A stretch of 64,000 nucleotides of DNA from Pseudomonadota bacterium. Its GTDB lineage: Bacteria; Myxococcota_A; Polyangia; Polyangiales; Polyangiaceae. This document shows, in pieces, positions 32,240 to 40,934 of the stretch; the first letter of the stretch is position 1, and each line of letters begins with the position of its first letter. The stretch lies in contig JAFAER010000223.1 in NCBI GenBank assembly GCA_023423895.1, positions 62,001-126,000 on the forward strand, read 5' to 3'. Under the pieces are notes generated by a model that had not been told where the DNA came from, did not search any database, and saw only the letters and a list, made by a program, of their open reading frames with translations. Made by a program: the position numbers and the translations under genes.

Positions 32240-33112
32240 TCACGTGTTCGTGTCCTCCGGCGGCACCAGGCTCGGATCGGGCAGCGACGCCGACGGTCCG
32301 TCCGCGCCTGCTTTCGGGCACTGCGCGTCGAGCGTGTACGACGTCATCGAGAGCGAGCCGAACGAGTACCCGTCGACGAGCAGTCCGGCGCCGCGCTTCT
32401 CCGCGCTCGCCAGTCCCGCGAGGTAGACGAGCGGAAGGAAGTGCTCCGGCGTGGGGACCGCACGCGCGAAGTCTGGATGGTCCACCAGGCGGAGCACGTC
32501 GCTCGGGGTCTCGGTCATGATCTTGCGAGTGGCCTCATCGAAGCGGTGTGCCCAGTCGAATCCCTCTTCGCGTTTCGACCAGTCGATCGCTCGCAAGTTG
32601 TGAACGACGTTCCCGCTCGCCACGAAGAGGATGCCGCGCTCGCGCAGGGGGGCGAGCTTTGCTCCGAGCTCGAAGTGGCTCTCGATGCTGCGGTGGGTAT
32701 GGATGGAGAGCTGGAGCACAGGGACGTCGGCCTTCGGATACGCGTGCACGAGGACGGACCAGGTGCCGTGGTCGATTCCCCAGCCGTCGACGTCCAGCCC
32801 GACGCGCGTGGGCTTCGCGACCTCGGCGATCTCCTCGGCGATCTTCGGATCCCCCGGCGCGGGGTATTGCACCTCGAAGAGCTGCTTCGGGAAGCCGAAG
32901 AAGTCGTGGATCGTCCGCGGGCTCGCCATCGCCGTGACGGCCGTGACGTTGACGTACCAGTGAGCGGAGACGACGACGATCGCGCGAGGCCTCGGGGTTG
33001 ATTGGCCGAGCGACTTCCATGCTGTCGTGAAGCGGTTCGTCTCGAGCGCGTTCATCGGGCTGCCGTGTCCGAGGAAAGCGGCGGGCATCAGCTGTCGGGG
33101 GGCCGTCTCCAT
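32240..33112 (-). CDS. ygiD: YgiD/DodA-type class III extradiol dioxygenase (LigB fold)
   Basis: 290 residues. Family landmarks are AAFLGHGSPMNALE (metal ligand His16), IVVVSAHWYVN (His51), PAPGDPKIAEEIAEV, WGIDHGTWSVLVHAYPKADV and PTPEHFLPLVYLAG. These match 4,5-DOPA dioxygenase-like proteins (E. coli YgiD), zinc or iron enzymes that open catechol rings. The length matches the family apart from a longer C-terminal tail (about 20 Pro/Asp-rich residues). The gene is followed on the same strand's upstream side by the divergent SDR/LysR pair. The physiological substrate is unknown. Confidence 0.92.
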   Translation of the reverse strand: METAPRQLMPAAFLGHGSPMNALETNRFTTAWKSLGQSTPRPRAIVVVSAHWYVNVTAVTAMASPRTIHDFFGFPKQLFEVQYPAPGDPKIAEEIAEVAKPTRVGLDVDGWGIDHGTWSVLVHAYPKADVPVLQLSIHTHRSIESHFELGAKLAPLRERGILFVASGNVVHNLRAIDWSKREEGFDWAHRFDEATRKIMTETPSDVLRLVDHPDFARAVPTPEHFLPLVYLAGLASAEKRGAGLLVDGYSFGSLSMTSYTLDAQCPKAGADGPSASLPDPSLVPPEDTNT

Positions 33113-33194
33113 GGTCGAAGCCTATCGGACGCGTGCGGAGCACGGACGGCAAAGCAGTGCGATCGGCTTGCCTTCGCGCTCACAAATCCGTCGC

Positions 33195-33974
33195 TCAGAG
33201 CGATTGGCCGCCGGAGACTTCGATCCTCTGACCCGTGATCCACGCGCTCTCGGGCGCGAGGAGCATCGCCACGGCCGCGCCGATGTCGTCGGGCAGGCCG
33301 ACACGGCCGAGCGCCGTTTGCGAGGCGATGAGCTGATTGACGTGCTCGTTGTCGCGGACCAGTCCGCCGCCGAAGTCGGTCTCGACGGCGCCGGGAGCGA
33401 CCACGTTGACCGCGATCTTCCGCGGTCCGAGCTCCTTCGCCATGTACCGCGTGAGCACCTCGATGCCCCCCTTCATCGCGGCATAGGCGGCGTACCCAGG
33501 AAACGTGAAGCGCGCGAGCCCGCTCGATACGTTGAGGACGCGCCCGCCGTCGGCGAGGAGCGGCAGGAGCTTCTGCGTGAGGAAGAAGGTCGCCTTCAGG
33601 TGCACCTTCACGAGCTCGTCGAACTGCTCTTCGGTCGTCTCCGCGAAGCTCACGTGGGCGCCCGTCCCGGCGTTGTTGACGAGGAAGTCGAAGCGGTCGC
33701 GCTGCCAGGTCCTGGAGAGCTCGCTTCGCAACGTCTCGGCGAACGCGCCGAAGCTGCGGCTGTCGGTGACGTCGAGCTGGATGGCGACGGCCCTTCGTCC
33801 CTTCGCGACGATTGCGGCGACGACATCCAGCGCTTCTTTGTCTCGCGAGCGGTAGGTGACGACGATGTCCGTGCCGCGGTCGGCGAGGTGGAGCGCCATG
33901 CTCCTTCCGAGGCCGCGGCTGGAGCCGGTGATGAGGGCGATGGGGGACGGGTGGCGGTTCGTCTTGCTGTTCAT
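33195..33974 (-). CDS. Short-chain dehydrogenase/reductase (SDR)
   Basis: 259 residues from the ATG at 33974; upstream in-frame extension runs into the LysR gene. The Rossmann motif TGSSRGLG lies at 16-23, with D in IQLDVTD, NNAG in FLVNNAGTG, catalytic Ser in NVSSGLARF, YxxxK in YAAYAAMKGG and the PG motif in VNVVAPGAVETDF. It looks like a classical FabG-type SDR, with Arg residues after the first strand (TYRSRDKEA) favouring NADP(H). It diverges from the LysR regulator at 34051, with paired TTCGAA/TTCCGA motifs between them, so it is probably the regulator's target. Confidence 0.92.
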   Translation of the reverse strand: MNSKTNRHPSPIALITGSSRGLGRSMALHLADRGTDIVVTYRSRDKEALDVVAAIVAKGRRAVAIQLDVTDSRSFGAFAETLRSELSRTWQRDRFDFLVNNAGTGAHVSFAETTEEQFDELVKVHLKATFFLTQKLLPLLADGGRVLNVSSGLARFTFPGYAAYAAMKGGIEVLTRYMAKELGPRKIAVNVVAPGAVETDFGGGLVRDNEHVNQLIASQTALGRVGLPDDIGAAVAMLLAPESAWITGQRIEVSGGQSL

Positions 33975-34012
33975 GAAGAAAGGAGTAGCTCGCGAGCGCA
34001 CTGTCGATAATC

Positions 34013-34048
34013 TTCGAACATTCCGACACAGCGTTTCGAATCTCGGAA
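34013..34048. promoter_or_regulatory. Likely LysR operator between SDR and LysR genes
   Basis: TTCGAA occurs at 34013-34018 and again at 34035-34040, exactly 22 bp (two helical turns) apart. TTCCGA (34021-34026) and its reverse complement TCGGAA (34043-34048) show the same 22-bp step. Paired dyads at two-turn spacing between divergent genes suit a LysR tetramer. Confidence 0.5.
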
Positions 34049-34050
34049 CA

Positions 34051-34953
34051 ATGCTCATGAACCTCGAACGTGTCCGCATCCTGGTGAAGGTCGCCGAGCT
34101 CGCGAGCTTCACGCGCGCGGCCGAACAGCTCGGGATGCCGAAGTCACGCGTCTCCCTTCACGTGAAGGCGCTCGAGGCGGAGCTCGGCACGCACCTCCTC
34201 CAGCGAACGACGCGCGCCGTGCGCCCGACACCGGATGGTGAGCAGTTCCTCGCACGGGTGGCGGGGCTTCTCGAGGAGGCCGACCGGCTCGCCTCGATGT
34301 TCCAGGCCACGAGCTCCCTCCGTGGTCGCGTCCGCATCGATCTGCCCATCACGTTCGCACGCGAGCGCGTTATCCCGGCGCTGCCGGAGCTCCTCGCAGC
34401 GCACCCGCGCCTCGAGCTCCTCGTTGGCACCACGGACCGGTTCGTCGATCTCGTTCGCGAGGGCTTCGACTGCGTGTTGCGCATCGGGACACTCGCCGAG
34501 CCGGGGCTCACGGCGCGGCAGCTCGGGATGCTCCCGATGGTCAATTGCGCGAGCCCGGCCTACCTTCGCCGGTTCGGGGTCCCGCGGAGCATCGCCGATC
34601 TCGAGCGGCATCGGCTGGTGCACTACTCGCCGACGCTGGGCGGGGACGAGCCCGGCTTCGAGTACCGTCGCGGGAAGCGCTGGGTCACCTGCCCGATGCA
34701 GAGCATCGTGACGGTGAACGGTACCGACGCGTACGACGCTGCCTGTCACGCCGGTCTCGGGATCATCCAGTCGCCGAGGATCGGGAAGAAGGCGGCGCTC
34801 GAAAGCGGAGCCCTGGTCGAGATCCTTCCGAAGTACACCTGCAAGCCGCTGCCTGTATCGCTGGTTCATCGCCACGGGCGTGACGTTCCGAAGCCGGTGC
34901 GCGCGGTGATGACGTGGCTCGAGCAGGTGCTCCGACCGGTGTTCGAGCCCTGA
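34051..34953 (+). CDS. LysR-type transcriptional regulator
   Basis: 300 residues from the ATG at 34051 (or 34057). The N-terminal winged helix is ERVRILVKVAELASFTRAAE, then QLGMPKSRVSLHVKALEAEL and GTHLLQRTTRAVRPTPDGEQ, the classical LysR HTH. The effector domain (about 90-295) resembles type-2 periplasmic binding folds (RVRIDLPITFARERVIPALP, GFDCVLRIGTLAEPGLTARQ). The similarity pattern is of the DmlR/AaeR-like group often found beside oxidoreductases. It diverges from the SDR and most likely controls it and itself. Confidence 0.93.
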   Translation: MLMNLERVRILVKVAELASFTRAAEQLGMPKSRVSLHVKALEAELGTHLLQRTTRAVRPTPDGEQFLARVAGLLEEADRLASMFQATSSLRGRVRIDLPITFARERVIPALPELLAAHPRLELLVGTTDRFVDLVREGFDCVLRIGTLAEPGLTARQLGMLPMVNCASPAYLRRFGVPRSIADLERHRLVHYSPTLGGDEPGFEYRRGKRWVTCPMQSIVTVNGTDAYDAACHAGLGIIQSPRIGKKAALESGALVEILPKYTCKPLPVSLVHRHGRDVPKPVRAVMTWLEQVLRPVFEP

Positions 34954-34972
34954 GCTGGCGTCGAGTTCCCTT

Positions 34973-35995
34973 TCAGATCGGTGCGCTCGCAGAGACCTCC
35001 GCAGGGCGCTCCGGCGGCGCCATGAACTCCGGACCGACGGGGTGCCGTACGGTCTCGGCGACCACGCCGTCGACGTACGCGCGCGCCTCGTCGTCGAGAT
35101 GGAAGGTCATGATCCGTTCGACCGGAGTCAGCTCGTCCGGGTGCCTGACTCCCCAGAGCGCGACGGAGACGCCGGGGTGGTCGAGGACCCATCGCACGGC
35201 CAGCTCGAGGACACCGACCTGGAATCGATCGCGCGCGTAGCGATCGAGGAGCTCGACGGCGGCCAGGTATTCGGCGAAACGCGGTGGAAGGAACTTCGGA
35301 TCGACCTTCCGGAGATCATCTCCCGAAAACTCGGTTTTCGCATCGATGGCGCCGCTGAGGAGCCCACGACAGAGTGCACCATAGGTCAACGTGGCTACGC
35401 GGTTCGCGCGGCACCAGGGAAGGACGTCCTTCAGGGCCTCCCTCTCGAAGATGTTGAGCGGCGGCTGCGCAGAGGCGATGGCGCATACGCGACCGAATCG
35501 CTCCATGGCATCGATCGAGTAGTTCGAGACGCCTACCGCGCGGACCTTCCCAGCCTGCACGAGGTCGCGGAGGGCTTCAGCGGTCTCCTCGTAAGGCGTC
35601 TGCGGGTCTGGCCAGTGGACCTGATAGAGATCGATGTAGTCGGTGCGAAGCCGTGCGAGCGAGAGCTCGACCTCCTCGAAGATCTGTTGCCTCGTTCCGT
35701 TCCTGAACAGGGCGTCTCCGCGCCGCTCGAGACCGACCTTCGTGGCGATGGCGACGCGCTCGCGCTGTCCCCGCTCGGCGATGGCGCGCCCGACGACCTC
35801 CTCGGAGTGGCCGAAGCCGTACGCTGGCGCGGTGTCGATGAGGTTGATGCCCATGTCGAGCGCCGCGTGGATCGTCCGAACGGACTCGTCGTCGTCGGTG
35901 CCGCCCCACTGGAAGCCTCCCATGGCCCACGTCCCGAGACCGACTCGGCTGACGGGAATCGGAACACCCGGAATGCTGGTCATTTCCACACCCAT
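34973..35995 (-). CDS. Aldo/keto reductase
   Basis: 340 residues from the ATG at 35995, set by AGGAGG seven bases upstream; the frame is open further up but only through the sugar-kinase gene. AKR landmarks: VSRVGLGTWAMGGFQWGG, NLIDTAPAYGFGHSEEVVGR (catalytic Asp and Tyr), IATKVGLER (Lys), YIDLYQVHWPDPQTPYEETA (His) and VRAVGVSNYS. These place it in the AKR11/YajO-like group. It ends the sugar-acid gene set, 34 bp after the KDG kinase gene, and may reduce a sugar aldehyde or act as a side-path dehydrogenase (inference). Confidence 0.93.
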   Translation of the reverse strand: MGVEMTSIPGVPIPVSRVGLGTWAMGGFQWGGTDDDESVRTIHAALDMGINLIDTAPAYGFGHSEEVVGRAIAERGQRERVAIATKVGLERRGDALFRNGTRQQIFEEVELSLARLRTDYIDLYQVHWPDPQTPYEETAEALRDLVQAGKVRAVGVSNYSIDAMERFGRVCAIASAQPPLNIFEREALKDVLPWCRANRVATLTYGALCRGLLSGAIDAKTEFSGDDLRKVDPKFLPPRFAEYLAAVELLDRYARDRFQVGVLELAVRWVLDHPGVSVALWGVRHPDELTPVERIMTFHLDDEARAYVDGVVAETVRHPVGPEFMAPPERPAEVSASAPI

Positions 35996-36029
35996 TTTTC
36001 GGCCTCCTTCCACTCTCCAGTCGGCGTGC

Positions 36030-37064
36030 TCACCGGCTGACTCGGCCATCGTCGTGGCCCGCGGCGAGCCGCTCGATCTCCTCGACGGTGACGCGGTTGA
36101 AGTCGCCCACGATGGTGAGCTTGAGCGCTCCAGCCGCGATCGCGAAGCGGAGCGCGTCGTCGGGGGACTTGCCGTCCAGGAGCGCAAAGACGAGTCCGGC
36201 TGCGAATGCATCGCCACCGCCGATCCGGTCGACGAGCTGCACGACGTACCGAGGTCCGCGATACATCGTCCCCGTCGCGCCGTCGTAGAGGAGGGCGCTC
36301 CACGCGTTTTCGCTCGCCGACAGGCTCTCGCGCAACGTGATCGCCACGTGCTCGACCCCATGCTCGGAGACGACGCGTGCTGCGGCGTCCCGGAGCCTGC
36401 CGAGGTCCCGAGGCGACGAGGTCTCGGCCTTGCCTCGTGGCGCCAACCCGAGGACCTGCGTCAGGTGCCCCTCGTTCGCGATCAGGACGTGCACGTGCCG
36501 TAGCAGCGGCAGCATCACGCGACGCGCCTCATCTTCGGTCCACAGCTTGCTGCGATAGTTGACGTCGAAGCTCACGCGCGCGCCGCCTCGACGGGCCGCT
36601 TCGAGCGCGGCGCGCGTGCACTCCACCAGCGACGCTCCGATGGCAGGCGTGATGCCGGTGGTATGGAACCAGCTCGCGTCGCGGAGCACGTCCGGCCAAG
36701 GTACGTCGTCCGGTGAGAGCTCGCTGAACGCCGAATGGCCCCGATCGTAGATCACGCACGACGGACGCTGGCTCGCGCCTGTCTCGACGAAGTAGAGCCC
36801 GAGCCGCTCGCCGCCGCGTCGGATCGAGCTCACGTCGACGCCTTCCGCACGCAGCGCGCGGATCGCGGCGTCGCCGATGGCGTTTGTCGGCAATCGCGTG
36901 ACGAAGTGACTGTCCAGACCGAACGTGGCGAGGCTCGCAGCGACATTGGTTTCGCCTCCGCCGAAGCTCGTGTGCAGCGTGGTCGACTGCAACAGGCGCT
37001 CGTGTCCCGGCGCGCTCAGGCGCACGAGCAGCTCACCGAATGTGACGGTCTTCTTGCGCATCAT
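36030..37064 (-). CDS. kdgK: 2-keto-3-deoxygluconate kinase (PfkB family)
   Basis: 344 residues. PfkB landmarks are TFGELLVRLSAPGHERLLQS, SFGGGETNVAASLATFGLDS (substrate glycine loop), FDVNYRSKLW and DRIGGGDAFAAGLVFALLDG, with the catalytic Asp in GGGDAF. The N-terminal pattern GE(L/I)LVRLSAP and the FDxNYRxKLW motif are typical of KDG kinases. It would phosphorylate 2-keto-3-deoxygluconate to KDPG with ATP. It overlaps the KDPG aldolase gene (ATGA), the next step in the pathway, which strongly supports the assignment. Confidence 0.9.
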   Translation of the reverse strand: MMRKKTVTFGELLVRLSAPGHERLLQSTTLHTSFGGGETNVAASLATFGLDSHFVTRLPTNAIGDAAIRALRAEGVDVSSIRRGGERLGLYFVETGASQRPSCVIYDRGHSAFSELSPDDVPWPDVLRDASWFHTTGITPAIGASLVECTRAALEAARRGGARVSFDVNYRSKLWTEDEARRVMLPLLRHVHVLIANEGHLTQVLGLAPRGKAETSSPRDLGRLRDAAARVVSEHGVEHVAITLRESLSASENAWSALLYDGATGTMYRGPRYVVQLVDRIGGGDAFAAGLVFALLDGKSPDDALRFAIAAGALKLTIVGDFNRVTVEEIERLAAGHDDGRVSR

Positions 37065-37723
37065 GGAGACCCCTCGTGCGACTCGCGGACGGCGAGCGAG
37101 AGCTGGCGAGCCCCTTCCGTGATGCGCGCGTAGTCACCTCGAGCGACGAGCTCGCGATCGACCAGCGCCCCGCCCACGCCGACGGCCATCGCTCCCGCGG
37201 CCAGAAACTCGACGGCATTCTCCGCGGTCACACCGCCCGTCGGAAGGAGCCGCACCTGTGGCAGCGGCCCACGCAGATCCCTCAGGTAACCCGGCCCGAG
37301 GGTGCCGGCAGGAAAGAGCTTGATGACATCGGCTCCCGCCTCCCAGGCGGTCACGATCTCCGTTGGTGAATACGCTCCAGGGATCGCGACGACGTCGTAC
37401 CGGTGACACACCGCGAGCACCGCCGGCGAGAACGTCGGCCCGACGATGAATCGAGCCCCGGCCAGGATGGCCAGACGAGCCGTCTCCGGATCGAGCACGC
37501 TGCCCGCGCCGATCAGGATCCGCGAGCCGAGCTCGTCGGTCAGCGTCTCCATGGCGGCGAGCGCGCCAGGCGTCGTCACCGTGATCTCGGCGGTGCAGAT
37601 CCCGCCGGCGGCAAGCGCCTCGAGCACGGGGCGCAGCGGCCGGGCGTCATCCAGGCGGACCACCGCCAGCGCTCGCTGCCGTTCGATCGATCTGAGAGCG
37701 TCGAGTCGCCTGGGAAGCATCAC
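37061..37723 (-). CDS. eda: KDPG aldolase (2-dehydro-3-deoxyphosphogluconate aldolase)
   Basis: 220 residues, a single TIM-barrel class I aldolase. The Schiff-base Lys135 is in GADVIKLFPAGTLGPGY, and Glu46 in AEITVTTPGALAAM matches the general acid/base Glu. Phosphate-binding loops are LIGAGSVLDPETA and LLPTGGVTAENA. The Arg of the classical EVTLRTP motif is Thr50, a variation seen in many related aldolases. It would split KDPG to pyruvate and glyceraldehyde 3-phosphate. It overlaps both neighbours by 4 bp, so kinase, aldolase and the upstream fusion protein are made from one coupled message. Confidence 0.92.
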   Translation of the reverse strand: MMLPRRLDALRSIERQRALAVVRLDDARPLRPVLEALAAGGICTAEITVTTPGALAAMETLTDELGSRILIGAGSVLDPETARLAILAGARFIVGPTFSPAVLAVCHRYDVVAIPGAYSPTEIVTAWEAGADVIKLFPAGTLGPGYLRDLRGPLPQVRLLPTGGVTAENAVEFLAAGAMAVGVGGALVDRELVARGDYARITEGARQLSLAVRESHEGSP

Positions 37724-40656
37724 GCGCTCTCCCTCTCGACCTCCTCGACGACGTTCACTGGATGGCGCGCGGGCTCGCCACGCAGCACGCGCACGACCTC
37801 GGTCGCGGCGATCGTGCGCACCATGCGGATCGACTCTTCCGAGTAGTACGCCGCATGCGGCGTGATGATGATGTTCTCGAGCTGGAACAGTGGATTGTCT
37901 GGCCGCCAGTCGCGTCGCTTGGCCGGCTCCTCCTCGAGGTCGTCGACCGCCGCGCCAGCGATCCAGCCTTCGCTCAGAGCGCGGTAGAGGGCATGGTCAC
38001 TGACGATCGGTCCTCGAGCGGTGTTCACGAGGATAGCGCTCCGCTTCATGCTCCGGAGCACGTCCTCGTCGAACATGCCGCGCGTCTCGGCGGTGAGCGG
38101 CGACTGGATGACGAGGTAGTCCGAGCCTTGAACGAGCTCCGCGAACGAGACCGGCTTTGCGCCGGCCGCCCGGATCGCTTCGTCGTCGACGAACGGGTCG
38201 TGTGCCCACACCTCGACTCCGAAGGGGCGGGCGCGGTCGGCGATGGAGCGAGCGATCGAGCCGAACGAGAGCAGGCCGAAGACACTGTCGCGAAGCCGTC
38301 GGATGGGCTTCCCGGTCTGCCACTGCCACTCCCCACGGCGGGTCGCCGCGTCGTATTTGGAGAGCTTCCGCGCGGCCGCGAGCCAGAGCGCGACCGCGTG
38401 GTCCGCCACCTCGTCGGAGCACCAGTCGCTCGGCGCGTTGGTCACCTGGATCCGGTGCTTGGTGGCAGCGTCGACGTCGACGATATCGACGCCGGTCCCG
38501 TAGCGCCCGATGACACAGCAATGCGTGAACGCCTCGATCGCGCGTGCCCCGACGTGGGCGTACTGGCACAGCACGCCGTAGGCGTCGTGCGCCGCGGCGA
38601 TCACCTCGTCTTCGGTCTTGCACTGCGCAGCGACGAGCTCGAACCCCGCTCCCTCGACGATCGACCGCTCGATCTCGACGTCGCCGAAGTCGTAGTCGAG
38701 CACGACGACCTTGACGCGCTCCGCATGGCGCACGTCGGGGGGGCTCGCTCGAGTTGCTTCTTTCGCGATCTCTCCGTCAGCGCCGGCGACCGGCTCCGGC
38801 GGTGCCTCGACGTCTTCGGGGGCAACGGGCGGAACGGCGACGCGCTCCGGCGGTGCCTCGACGTCCTCGGGCGCAACGCCGACCTGCTCCGCCACGGAAG
38901 CAGGCTCTCCGGTCGCGGCCATCGTCAGCGAGGCTCCGGAGGAGGCCGACGTCGCGACACGTGCGAAGAGCGCCAAGATCCCTTCCGTGTGACGTGCCGG
39001 CGGCGGCACCCAGCGTGCACGCCGGTCCGCGAGCGCACGCGCGACCTCGGCCTCCGTCGCTCGACGATCGTGCAGGCCGACGATCGCCAGCCTGCGCTCG
39101 GGAACGTTGATCTCGATGAGGTCCCCGTCCTCGACGTGCGCGATCGGGCCTCCGGCTGCGGCCTCTGGTGACACGTGACCGATGCTCGGCCCTTTCATCG
39201 CGCCAGAGAATCGACCGTCCGTGACGAGCGCAGTCGTATGCCCGAGCACCGGATCGGCATCGAGCACGGAAGAAGCGAAGTACATCTCAGGCATCCCGTT
39301 CGCTCGCGGGCCTTCGTATCGAATGACGATCACGTCGCCGGGCACGATCGCGTGACGCTTCAGAGCTTCGAGACATGCCGTTTCGCGATCGAAGACGCGC
39401 GCCGGCCCGACATGAACGTGCATCTCCTTCGGGACCGTGAATGCCTTGATCATTGCCCCCTCCGGCGCGATGTTGCCCCGCAGGATCGCGAGGCCGCCCT
39501 CGGTCGAGAAAGGCTCGGCGCGCGGCCGGATGATCTCGGAGTCCGGAATCCTGTAGTTCCGGAGATAGCCGAGGCGCTCCTCGAAGAAGCTCGAACGCTG
39601 GATCGTGTCGAGGTTCTCGCCGAGCGTTCGTCCGGTGACCGTCATGCAGTCGAGGTGCAAGAGGTCGCGGATCTCCAGCATCAACTTCGGAACACCGCCC
39701 GCGTAGTAGAAGTACTCGACCGGGTACTTGCCAGTCGTCTTCACGTTCGCCAGGACGGGGACACGCCTGTGAATCCGATCGAAGTCGTCGATGCTCAAGT
39801 CGATCCCGAGCTCACGCGCGACGGCGGGCAAGTGCAGCAGCGCGTTCGTCGAGCCGCCGACGGCGGCATGGACCGTGATCGCGTTCTCGAAGGCTTCGCG
39901 CGTCAGGATGGCGCGCGGGCGGAGGTCCTGCTCGACGAGCTTCAGCATCTGCTTGCCGGCGGCGCGCGCGTACCGAAGGTGCAACGTCAACGGCATCGGG
40001 ATCAACGCGGAGCCCGGGAGCGCCAGACCGAGCGCTTCGGCGAGGACCTGTCCCGTCGAGGCCGATCCCATGAACTGGCAGGCGCCGCAGGTGGGGCATG
40101 CGTTCTTCTGCCGCTCGAAGAGCTCGTCGTGTGTGCGCTCGCCTCGCTGCACGTGCATCCCCAGTGGCCAGAGCTTGTTCGACGTGAAGTAGTTCGGCGC
40201 ATTGAGCTGCGTACCCCCGGGCACGTGGATCGCCGGCAAGTTGCAGCGCGCGATCGCGACCAGTTGTGCCGGAACGGACTTGTCGTTGCCGGACAGGAGC
40301 ACCATTCCGTCGTGCGGATGCCCGAGCGCGTGGATCTCGATCATCGCGGCCATCACGTCGCGCGAGACGAGCGAGTAGCTCATCCCGCTCGTCGCCTGGA
40401 CGACGCCGTCGCAGATGTCGCTGACCGTGAAGACGCCCGGCTTGCCCCCGGCCTCGAAGACGCCGTTCGAGATCTCCTCGATGAGTGGACGGAAGTGGAA
40501 CGTCCCGGGATGACCCATGCCGTAGGCGCTCTCGACGAGGATCTGCGGTTTGCCGAGATCCTCCTCGGTCCAGTTCATTCCCATCCGGAGCGCGTCGCCC
40601 TGGAAGTTGACGTCCCGGAGCTGCTGGCTCTTGAGCGTACGCGTGTCGAATGGCAT
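37720..40656 (-). CDS. Fusion: IlvD/Edd-type aldonate dehydratase + D-2-hydroxyacid dehydrogenase
   Basis: 978 residues, preceded by AGGAGGAGGAG. Residues 1-575 follow the YjhG/YagF branch of IlvD/Edd dehydratases: SDICDGVVQATSGMSYSL, ACPTCGACQFMGSASTGQ, TVHAAVGGSTNALLHLPAV, MTVTGRTLGENLD, GNIAPEGAMIK, GPSIGHVSPEAAAGGP. Cys82 and Cys193 fit two cluster ligands; the third, in the usual (G/S)CDK, is Asn124. Residues 575-646 are a Pro/Glu/Ala/Val linker with a 17-residue duplication. Residues 647-978 are a D-2-hydroxyacid dehydrogenase: VIGRYGTGVDIVDVDAA, LLSFGSIARSIADRARPFGV, ILVNTARGPIVSDHALYRAL (Arg) and ITPHAAYYSEES (His). The first half should form 2-keto-3-deoxy acids; the second may reduce a 2-keto acid. 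Confidence 0.88.
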   Translation of the reverse strand: MPFDTRTLKSQQLRDVNFQGDALRMGMNWTEEDLGKPQILVESAYGMGHPGTFHFRPLIEEISNGVFEAGGKPGVFTVSDICDGVVQATSGMSYSLVSRDVMAAMIEIHALGHPHDGMVLLSGNDKSVPAQLVAIARCNLPAIHVPGGTQLNAPNYFTSNKLWPLGMHVQRGERTHDELFERQKNACPTCGACQFMGSASTGQVLAEALGLALPGSALIPMPLTLHLRYARAAGKQMLKLVEQDLRPRAILTREAFENAITVHAAVGGSTNALLHLPAVARELGIDLSIDDFDRIHRRVPVLANVKTTGKYPVEYFYYAGGVPKLMLEIRDLLHLDCMTVTGRTLGENLDTIQRSSFFEERLGYLRNYRIPDSEIIRPRAEPFSTEGGLAILRGNIAPEGAMIKAFTVPKEMHVHVGPARVFDRETACLEALKRHAIVPGDVIVIRYEGPRANGMPEMYFASSVLDADPVLGHTTALVTDGRFSGAMKGPSIGHVSPEAAAGGPIAHVEDGDLIEINVPERRLAIVGLHDRRATEAEVARALADRRARWVPPPARHTEGILALFARVATSASSGASLTMAATGEPASVAEQVGVAPEDVEAPPERVAVPPVAPEDVEAPPEPVAGADGEIAKEATRASPPDVRHAERVKVVVLDYDFGDVEIERSIVEGAGFELVAAQCKTEDEVIAAAHDAYGVLCQYAHVGARAIEAFTHCCVIGRYGTGVDIVDVDAATKHRIQVTNAPSDWCSDEVADHAVALWLAAARKLSKYDAATRRGEWQWQTGKPIRRLRDSVFGLLSFGSIARSIADRARPFGVEVWAHDPFVDDEAIRAAGAKPVSFAELVQGSDYLVIQSPLTAETRGMFDEDVLRSMKRSAILVNTARGPIVSDHALYRALSEGWIAGAAVDDLEEEPAKRRDWRPDNPLFQLENIIITPHAAYYSEESIRMVRTIAATEVVRVLRGEPARHPVNVVEEVERESA
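38793..38877 (-). repeat. Duplicated 51-bp period in the fusion linker
   Basis: Two 34-bp copies (38793-38826 and 38844-38877) differ at two positions and are spaced 51 bp apart, coding APEDVEAPPE twice. The near identity indicates a recent in-frame duplication. Confidence 0.85.
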
Positions 40657-40800
40657 CGGCTCCTCCTCCTCCCGCCTCGTCCTCCGTATGCAGCCGCGGT
40701 CGGCACCGATGCATCTGCCGCGCCGTCGCCGGAACGCTCGTGTCTTGCCGCGCGACAGAGCCGTTCAGCGCTCCGACGCAAGGCTCGAGTCGGATCCGTC

Positions 40801-40823
40801 GTCGGCGTTCGACCGACGCCGAC
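40801..40823 (-). terminator. Hairpin between glucose dehydrogenase and dehydratase fusion genes
   Basis: GTCGGCGT (40801-40808) and ACGCCGAC (40816-40823) form a perfect 8-bp stem with a 7-nt loop within the 278-bp gap. It could reduce read-through from the dehydrogenase gene or lie in the leader of the fusion gene. Confidence 0.35.
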
Positions 40824-40934
40824 ACTCTCGACGCCCGTCGTGAAGGCGGCGGGGCTCGACCTGTCGTCCGCATGCTCCGCGCACGTGACGGACTTGCTGC
40901 TCGAGCCCGGTCGGCCACGCATCACGCGCGTTGC

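Noticed and set aside
36000..36361. A 122-residue N-terminal extension of the aldo/keto reductase
   Set aside because: It is a shadow of the sugar-kinase gene; AGGAGG before 35995 fixes the start.
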